A DNA stretch of 64,000 nucleotides from positions 1 to 64,000 of the forward strand of contig AZWL01000018.1 of the NCBI GenBank assembly GCA_000514715.1. Reading direction: 5' to 3'. The notes below the pieces were generated by a model. That model saw nothing but the letters and a program-made list of their open reading frames with translations, ran no database searches and was not told the origin of the DNA. This document shows, in pieces, positions 58,842 through 64,000 of this stretch. The DNA is from Streptomyces sp. CNH099. Lineage in GTDB: Bacteria; Actinomycetota; Actinomycetes; Streptomycetales; Streptomycetaceae. The position numbers and the translations under genes are program-made. Within the stretch, counting starts at the first letter, position 1; the number at the start of each line of letters is the position of its first letter.

Positions 58842-61469
58842 ATGACGCAGCGGGTCGAGACAGCCTCCGACGGCGGCGAGGGGCCGGAGCCGGGCGGAGA
58901 AGCGGGCGGGGCGGCGGACGCGACCGGTGCTGCCGGTGCTGCCGGTGCTGCCGGTGATACGGACACCGGTGCTGCCGGTGATACGGGCGACGTGAACGGC
59001 GCCGCGCCGGACACGGACACCGCGGCGGACGCGGCCGGGGTTGCGGCGGAGGCCGAGACGGTCGCCGCGGAGGCGGAGACGGTCGCCGCGGAGGCGGAGT
59101 CGGTGGTCGCGCGCCGGCACGACGGGCTCACCGCCGCCGAGGTCGCCGAGCGCGTCGCCCGCGGCGAGGTCAACGACGTCCCCGTACGCTCCTCCCGCTC
59201 CACCGCCGACATCGTCCGCGCCAACGTCTTCACCCGCTTCAACGCCATCATCGGCGTCCTGTGGATCATCATGCTGGCCGTCGCGCCCATCCAGGACAGC
59301 CTGTTCGGCTTCGTGATCCTCGCGAACACCGGCATCGGCATCATCCAGGAGCTGCGCGCCAAGAAGACCCTCGACAGCCTGGCCGTCATCGGCGAGGCCA
59401 AGCCGCAGGTGCGCCGCGACGGCCGGACCCGGGAGATCCCCACCGCCGGGATCGTCCTCGGCGACCTCGTCGAGCTGGGCCCCGGCGACAAGGTCGTCGT
59501 CGACGGCGAGGTGCTGGAGTCCGACAGCCTGGAGGTCGACGAGTCGCTGCTCACCGGCGAGGCCGACCCCGTCGTCAAGCAACCCGGCGACAAGGTGCTC
59601 TCCGGCAGCTTCGTCGTCGCCGGCGGCGGCGCGTTCACGGCCACGAAGGTGGGGCGCGAGGCGTACGCCATGCAGCTGGCGGAGGAGGCGTCCCGCTTCA
59701 CGCTCGTCCACTCCGAGCTGCGCAGCGGCATCAGCGAGATCCTCAAGTACGTGACGTACATGATGGTCCCGGCCGCCATCGGCCTGGTCATCAGCCAGCT
59801 CGTGGTCGAGAACGAGGGCGCGCAGGACGCCATCCGCCGCATGGTCGGCGGCATCGTGCCCATGGTGCCCGAAGGGCTGGTGCTGCTGACCTCCATGGCG
59901 TTCGCGATAGGCGTCATCCGGCTGGGCCGCAAGCAGTGCCTCGTCCAGGAACTGCCCGCCATCGAGGGCCTCGCGCGGGTCGACGTCGTCTGCCTCGACA
60001 AGACCGGCACCCTCACCGAGGGCGGCATGGACGTCACCGAGCTGCGCCCGCTGGGCGGCGCGGCGGAGGCGGACGTACGGCGGGTGCTGGGCGCCCTGGG
60101 CTCCTCCGACCCGCGGCCGAACGCCAGCCTGCAGGCCATCATCGAGGCGTACCCGGACACCGAGGAGCTGCGCTGCACCGGGGCGCTGCCGTTCTCCTCG
60201 GCGCGCAAGTACAGCGGCGCGGCGTTCAGCGACGCGAGCGGCGGGGGCTTCGCGTACGGAGCGGGTACGTGGCTGCTGGGCGCGCCCGACGTGCTGCTCC
60301 CGGCCGCCGACCCGACTCTTACCGAGATCGACGATCTGAACGCGCAGGGGCTCCGCGTCCTGCTGCTCGCCCGCACCGGTCGCGACCTGGACGACCCGGA
60401 GGCGGCCCGCGACGTCGAGCCGGCCGCCCTGGTCGTACTGGAGCAGCGGCTGCGGCCGGACGCCGCCGACACCCTCCGCTACTTCGCGGAGGAACGGGTC
60501 GAGACGAAGATCATCTCGGGCGACAACGCGGTGTCCGTGGGCGCCGTCGCCGCGAAGCTGGACATGGCGGGCGCGGACCGCACCGTCGACGCGCGCACCC
60601 TGCCGGAGGACCGCGACGAGATGGCCGCCGTCCTCGACGAGGGCGCCGTCTTCGGCCGCGTCAACCCGCAGCAGAAGCGGGACATGGTCGCCGCGCTGCA
60701 GTCCCGCGGACACGACGTGGCGATGACCGGCGACGGCGTCAACGACGTGCTGGCGCTGAAGGACGCGGACATCGGCGTGTCCATGGGCTCGGGCTCGGAG
60801 GCGTCCAAGGCCGTCGCGCAGATCGTGCTGCTGAACAACAGCTTCTCCACCCTCCCCTCGGTCGTCGCCGAGGGCCGCCGGGTCATCGGCAACATCGAGC
60901 GGGTCGCGAACCTGTTCCTGACCAAGACCGTCTACTCGGTGCTGATGGCGCTGCTCGTCGTCATCACCCAGGTGCCGTACCCCTTCCTCCCGCGGCACCT
61001 GACCCTGCTGTCGACGCTGACGATCGGCGTGCCGGCGTTCTTCCTGGCGCTGGCGCCGAACAAGGAGCGGGCGCGGCCCCACTTCGTCCGGCGGGTGATG
61101 CGCTACGCCATCCCGGCCGGGCTCATCGCGGGGGCGGCGACGTTCCTGACGTACATGCTGGCGCGACGGCACTACACGGGGGACGGGGCGCTGGACGCGG
61201 AGACGTCGGCCGCGACCCTGACGCTGTTCCTCATCGCCATGTGGGTGCTCGCGATCATCGCGCGGCCGTACACGTGGTGGCGGGTGGGGCTGGTCGCGAC
61301 GATGGCGCTGGGGTTCGTGATCGTGCTGGCCACGCCGTGGCTGCAGGACTTCTTCGCGCTGAAGCTGGTGGGTGCGCAGATGCCGTGGACGGCGGTGGGC
61401 ATCGCGGTGGGGGCGTCGGTGCTGCTGGAGGTGGCGTGGCGGTGGGTGGCGCGGCGGTTCCCGGACTGA
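58842..61469 (+). CDS. Cation-translocating P-type ATPase
   Basis: 875 residues from the ATG at 58842. The first 90 residues are Ala/Gly/Glu-rich tandem repeats (VAAEAET twice). Then come the domain order and motifs: A domain with SLEVDESLLTGEADPV, phosphorylation Asp in VVCLDKTGTLTEGG, hinge VAMTGDGVNDVLALKDADIGVSMGSGS, and six or more membrane helices with MVPEGLVLLTSM (PEGL, typical of P2-type pumps) in M4. The transported ion is not certain; Ca2+ or Mg2+-type is more likely than a heavy metal because there is no CPx motif. It follows DUF2530 by 10 bp. Confidence 0.9.
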   Translation: MTQRVETASDGGEGPEPGGEAGGAADATGAAGAAGAAGDTDTGAAGDTGDVNGAAPDTDTAADAAGVAAEAETVAAEAETVAAEAESVVARRHDGLTAAEVAERVARGEVNDVPVRSSRSTADIVRANVFTRFNAIIGVLWIIMLAVAPIQDSLFGFVILANTGIGIIQELRAKKTLDSLAVIGEAKPQVRRDGRTREIPTAGIVLGDLVELGPGDKVVVDGEVLESDSLEVDESLLTGEADPVVKQPGDKVLSGSFVVAGGGAFTATKVGREAYAMQLAEEASRFTLVHSELRSGISEILKYVTYMMVPAAIGLVISQLVVENEGAQDAIRRMVGGIVPMVPEGLVLLTSMAFAIGVIRLGRKQCLVQELPAIEGLARVDVVCLDKTGTLTEGGMDVTELRPLGGAAEADVRRVLGALGSSDPRPNASLQAIIEAYPDTEELRCTGALPFSSARKYSGAAFSDASGGGFAYGAGTWLLGAPDVLLPAADPTLTEIDDLNAQGLRVLLLARTGRDLDDPEAARDVEPAALVVLEQRLRPDAADTLRYFAEERVETKIISGDNAVSVGAVAAKLDMAGADRTVDARTLPEDRDEMAAVLDEGAVFGRVNPQQKRDMVAALQSRGHDVAMTGDGVNDVLALKDADIGVSMGSGSEASKAVAQIVLLNNSFSTLPSVVAEGRRVIGNIERVANLFLTKTVYSVLMALLVVITQVPYPFLPRHLTLLSTLTIGVPAFFLALAPNKERARPHFVRRVMRYAIPAGLIAGAATFLTYMLARRHYTGDGALDAETSAATLTLFLIAMWVLAIIARPYTWWRVGLVATMALGFVIVLATPWLQDFFALKLVGAQMPWTAVGIAVGASVLLEVAWRWVARRFPD

Positions 61470-61488
61470 GGGACGGCGGCCGGTTCCG

Positions 61489-62133
61489 ATGAGGCTCTTC
61501 GCCGCCGTGACCCCGCCCGCCGAGGCGCTGGCGGAGCTGGCCGGGGCGGTGGAGCGGCTGCGCGGGCTGCCCGGCGCCGGGCGGCTGCGCTGGACCCGGC
61601 CGGAGGGCTGGCACGTCACGGTGGCGTTCTACGGGGAGGTGCCGGCCGGCTCCGTCGCGGAGCTGGGGGAGCGGCTGGCCCGGGCGGCGCGGCGCCGGGC
61701 GCCGGTGGCGCTGGGGCTGGCGGGCGGCGGGCGGTTCTCCGACACGGTGCTGTGGACGGCGGCGGCCGGCGACGTCGGGGAACTGGGCCGGCTGGCGGCG
61801 GGCGCGGAGGCGGCGGGGCGCAGGACGCCTGGGGTGGGCCCGGGGGCGGGCGGCGGCGCCGGGGGGCGCGGGTCCCGGAGGGAGCGCCGCTACCGCCCGC
61901 ACCTGACGCTGGCCCGCCAGCGCCACGGCGGCGGCGCGGACCTGACCCCGTTCACGTACGCCCTGCGCGACTTCACCACCCCGCAACGCCCGGTCCCCGC
62001 CCTCACCCTGATCCGCAGCCACCTCCCGCCCCCGGGCGAGGAGGGCGCCCAGCCCCGCTACGAGGCGGTGGCCACGTGGCCCCTGGGCGGGGCGGAGCCG
62101 GGGCTCAGTCCCGGGGAAACGCGCCGGTCGTGA
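61489..62133 (+). CDS. thpR: RNA 2',3'-cyclic phosphodiesterase
   Basis: 214 residues from the ATG at 61489. The two HxT/HxTx motifs of the 2H phosphoesterase family are HVTVAF (residues about 44-49) and HLTLAR. A Gly/Arg-rich insert of about 25 residues lies before the second motif. It opens 2',3'-cyclic phosphates in RNA; the physiological role is uncertain. It lies 19 bp after the P-type ATPase and overlaps the end of the convergent Uma2 gene by 29 bp. Confidence 0.9.
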   Translation: MRLFAAVTPPAEALAELAGAVERLRGLPGAGRLRWTRPEGWHVTVAFYGEVPAGSVAELGERLARAARRRAPVALGLAGGGRFSDTVLWTAAAGDVGELGRLAAGAEAAGRRTPGVGPGAGGGAGGRGSRRERRYRPHLTLARQRHGGGADLTPFTYALRDFTTPQRPVPALTLIRSHLPPPGEEGAQPRYEAVATWPLGGAEPGLSPGETRRS

Positions 62134-62695
62134 GCGTGAGCCCGACGGGGGTGTCGGTGAGATCGACGTCCACGCCGAAGTCGAGGAGGGTCTCGACGTG
62201 GTACTTCCCGTCCTTGGGCATCAGGTGCAGGCGGCACTGGGCGGTGTACGGGTCGACGATCAGGTAGACCGGCACCTCGGCGGTGGCGTATGCGGCCTTC
62301 TTCGGGCCGTAGTCGTTGGCGGCGGTGCCCTTGGAGATCACCTCGCCGACGAACTCCACGTCCTGAGTGCGCCAGCGTCCCTTGTCGTTTTTGGTGGCAC
62401 CTTCGGCCAAGGCGATGACGTCCGATGCGAAGCCGTTCAGGTCTCCCGGGTAGTCGATTCGAACGTCTGACTTCAGCTGGCGCCGGGAATACCGGGGCCG
62501 CAACTGGTCCAGGATGTCGTAGATCGTGTCCCAATGCGTGTCCCGCTGCGGCGAGATGTAGATGGTCCCCTCGACGATCTCAACCTTGAATCCCTCGGGG
62601 ACGGGCATGCGCTCCAGCCGCTCGAACATCATGTCGAGGGTGAGCTCGTCGCTCTCGTCGGCCATCTCGATCCTGTCGGTCTCCACGACGGTCAT
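62105..62695 (-). CDS. Uma2-family endonuclease
   Basis: 196 residues from the ATG at 62695, with GGAGGAG seven bases upstream. The fold is PD-(D/E)xK: the LTLDMMFERLERMPVPEGFKVEIVEGTIYISPQRDTHWDTI opening carries the first Glu, LKSDVRIDYPGDLNGFASDVIALAEGA the Asp, and WRTQDVEFVGEVISKGTAANDYGPKKAAYATAEVPVYLIVDPY the E-x-K region. The family is expanded in Streptomyces, but its role is unknown. The gene overlaps thpR tail to tail. Confidence 0.9.
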   Translation of the reverse strand: MTVVETDRIEMADESDELTLDMMFERLERMPVPEGFKVEIVEGTIYISPQRDTHWDTIYDILDQLRPRYSRRQLKSDVRIDYPGDLNGFASDVIALAEGATKNDKGRWRTQDVEFVGEVISKGTAANDYGPKKAAYATAEVPVYLIVDPYTAQCRLHLMPKDGKYHVETLLDFGVDVDLTDTPVGLTLTTGAFPRD

Positions 62696-62838
62696 CGTGC
62701 CGCTCCTCCCCGCTGCGGCCCAACGCCGCAGCCGGTAGTACAACGATACTCACGGTGAGCCGTTACGGCCCGTCATCGCCGCCCCGGGCCCGCCGCCCCG
62801 CGCGGGGCGGCAGGCCCGGAGCCCGTAAGCTCGTAGGC

Positions 62839-62928
62839 GTGAACGCCAAGACCCGCATCCGCGTCGTCAGCGCCACGCTCGTGCTGATCTTCGCCGTCGT
62901 CGCCGTCGCCGCCGCCTTCGGCGGCTGA
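62839..62928 (+). CDS. 29-residue hydrophobic peptide gene
   Basis: The frame GTG at 62839 to TGA at 62928 codes MNAKTRIRVVSATLVLIFAV then VAVAAAFGG: a short basic head and one membrane helix. TAAGCT at 62826-62831 lies seven bases upstream of the GTG and there is no ribosome site, so it would be leaderless. It is too short for ordinary gene calling, but the composition is not random. I would expect a small membrane peptide; function unknown. Confidence 0.55.
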   Translation: MNAKTRIRVVSATLVLIFAVVAVAAAFGG

Positions 62929-62947
62929 GCCACCGGCTACGGAACAC

Positions 62948-63931
62948 TCACCACGCGAACGCCTCCGGCGACGGCCCCGGCCCCGGGAAGACCTCGTCGA
63001 GCGACGCCAGCAGCTCGGCCGGCAGCGTCAGGTCCGTCGCCGGCAGCGCCGACGTCAGCTGCTCCATCGTGCGCGGGCCCACGATCGGGCCCGTGACGCC
63101 CGGGCGGGTCAGCAGCCACGCCAGGGCCACCTCCGCCGGGTCCAGGCCGTGCCCGGCGACCAGGTCCTCGTACGCCTGCACCTTCTCGCGCACCGCGTCG
63201 TCCCGCAGCGCCCCCGCCGACCGCGCGGCGCCGCCCTCCCGCTCCTTGCGCAGCGCGCCGCCCAGCAGCCCGCCGCCCAGCGGGGACCACGGGATGACGC
63301 CGAGGCCGTAGCTCTCGGCGGCCGGCAGCACCTCCATCTCGGCGCGCCGCTCGGACAGGTTGTACAGGCACTGCTCGCTCACCAGGCCCAGCGAGTTGCG
63401 CCGCCGCGCCGCCTCGTTGGCCTGCGCGATGTGCCAGCCGGCGTGGTTGGAGGAGCCGGCGTAGAGGATCTTGCCCTGCTGCACGAGGACGTCGACGGCC
63501 TGCCAGATCTCGTCCCACGGGGTACGCCGGTCGACGTGGTGGAACTGGTAGAGGTCGATGTGGTCCGTCTGCAGCCGCTTGAGGCTGGCGTCGACCGCGC
63601 GGCGGATGTTCAGCGCCGACAGCCGGTCGTGGTTGGGCCATGTCGTGTCGCGGTCCGCGCTCATCGAGCCGTAGACCTTGGTGGCGAGCACGACCTTGTC
63701 GCGCCGCCCGCCGCCCTGCGCGAACCAGGTGCCGACGATCTCCTCGGTGCGGCCCTTGTTCTCGCCCCAGCCGTAGACATTCGCGGTGTCGAAGAAGTTG
63801 ATGCCGGCGTCGAGGGCGGCATCCATGATGGCGTGGCTGTCCGCCTCGTCGGCGTGCGGTCCGAAGTTCATCGTGCCGAGCACGAGTCGGCTGACCTTGA
63901 GTCCCGTACGTCCCAGCTGCGTATACCTCAT
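62948..63931 (-). CDS. Aldo/keto reductase
   Basis: 327 residues from the ATG at 63931 (a TTG nine bases earlier is possible). The fold is (beta/alpha)8: RYTQLGRTGLKVSRLVLGTMNFG, the catalytic Asp and Tyr in NFFDTANVYGWGENKG, Lys in VVLATKVYGSMSA, and His in DLYQFHHVDRRTPWDEIW; the NADPH site is in the GPRTMEQL loop. It reduces aldehydes or ketones with NADPH. A perfect palindrome lies 18 bp upstream. Confidence 0.93.
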   Translation of the reverse strand: MRYTQLGRTGLKVSRLVLGTMNFGPHADEADSHAIMDAALDAGINFFDTANVYGWGENKGRTEEIVGTWFAQGGGRRDKVVLATKVYGSMSADRDTTWPNHDRLSALNIRRAVDASLKRLQTDHIDLYQFHHVDRRTPWDEIWQAVDVLVQQGKILYAGSSNHAGWHIAQANEAARRRNSLGLVSEQCLYNLSERRAEMEVLPAAESYGLGVIPWSPLGGGLLGGALRKEREGGAARSAGALRDDAVREKVQAYEDLVAGHGLDPAEVALAWLLTRPGVTGPIVGPRTMEQLTSALPATDLTLPAELLASLDEVFPGPGPSPEAFAW

Positions 63932-63948
63932 GAGGATCAAGCCAACGC

Positions 63949-63966
63949 CTTCGAGCGCGCTCGAAG
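63949..63966. promoter_or_regulatory. Palindrome CTTCGAGCGCGCTCGAAG before the aldo/keto reductase
   Basis: A perfect 18-bp dyad in the 69 bp to the window edge. On the reductase strand CTTGC precedes it, as for a -35 box, so the dyad would fill a spacer as in MerR-type control. The regulator gene is not in the window. Confidence 0.5.
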
Positions 63967-64000
63967 CAAGCGCATCCGCGCCGCCGCACCGGCGCGGCGC

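Noticed and set aside
1..64000. tRNA or rRNA genes and integrase attachment sites
   Set aside because: I looked for tRNA-like T-arm (GGTTCGAATCC-type) runs with CCA-side stems and for integrase genes and found none I could support.

Overview
This is chromosomal DNA from a high-GC actinomycete, almost certainly Streptomyces or a close relative. Evidence: codon third positions are nearly all G or C; GTG and TTG starts are common; a menaquinone gene pair of the futalosine route (mqnB-mqnD) lies beside actinobacterial families (DUF3027, DUF2771, DUF2530); the sugar ABC importer has no ATPase of its own; and several starts appear leaderless. I saw no tRNA, rRNA or CRISPR array.

Layout. 1-1.3 kb: the 3' part of an IS5-like transposase abutting a truncated methyltransferase fragment. 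1.3-8.5 kb: a mixed accessory stretch with a DUF5959-type protein, a TIM-barrel protein divergent from a TetR regulator over a 13-bp inverted repeat, DUF1203 and YCII proteins, a secreted amidohydrolase, and an azoreductase divergent from a second TetR over another inverted repeat. 8.5-13.1 kb: a complete lasso-peptide cluster (precursor, cyclase C, RRE protein B1, protease B2, ABC exporter D). The precursor was too short for ORF calling; it encodes a citrulassin-like core with an unusual ring.

13.5-28.9 kb: an F420/FMN oxidase-fold protein, then a GH4 glycosidase and DeoR regulator divergent from an eleven-gene operon. That operon encodes a PfkB kinase, a substrate-binding lipoprotein, two permeases, IolC, a Cgl0159-type aldolase, IolB, IolD, MmsA/IolA, an IolE-like enzyme and IolG: uptake and complete catabolism of myo-inositol, possibly fed by inositol glycosides. 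It ends at a strong bidirectional terminator.

29-38 kb: XPB helicase, then a tightly overlapping four-gene operon: a class III nucleotidyl-cyclase-like protein, a P-loop/alpha-helical-repeat protein, an SPFH/band-7-like protein, and a small Pycsar-type membrane effector. A Crp/Fnr regulator precedes it in the same direction. This looks like an expanded cyclic-nucleotide-signalled defence or stress module and is the most interesting part of the window. It is followed by DUF1801, SRPBCC and a decayed MerR-GyrI pseudogene.

38-64 kb: mostly core genes: a Helicase_C_3/WYL-like protein, DUF3027, an MFS permease, DUF2771, mqnB-mqnD, a TnpB remnant with tandem repeats, a cold-shock protein, HAD hydrolase, an IPNS-like oxygenase, a large membrane protein, a sacsin/Hsp90-like ATPase, MFS plus MarR, an NCS2 purine permease, DUF2530, a P-type ATPase, ThpR, a Uma2 nuclease, a 29-residue peptide gene and an aldo/keto reductase. 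A roughly 40-bp dispersed repeat occurs four times (21.4, 39.2, 44.1 and 44.9 kb), twice as an in-frame coding insert and twice flanking mqnB in opposite orientation.
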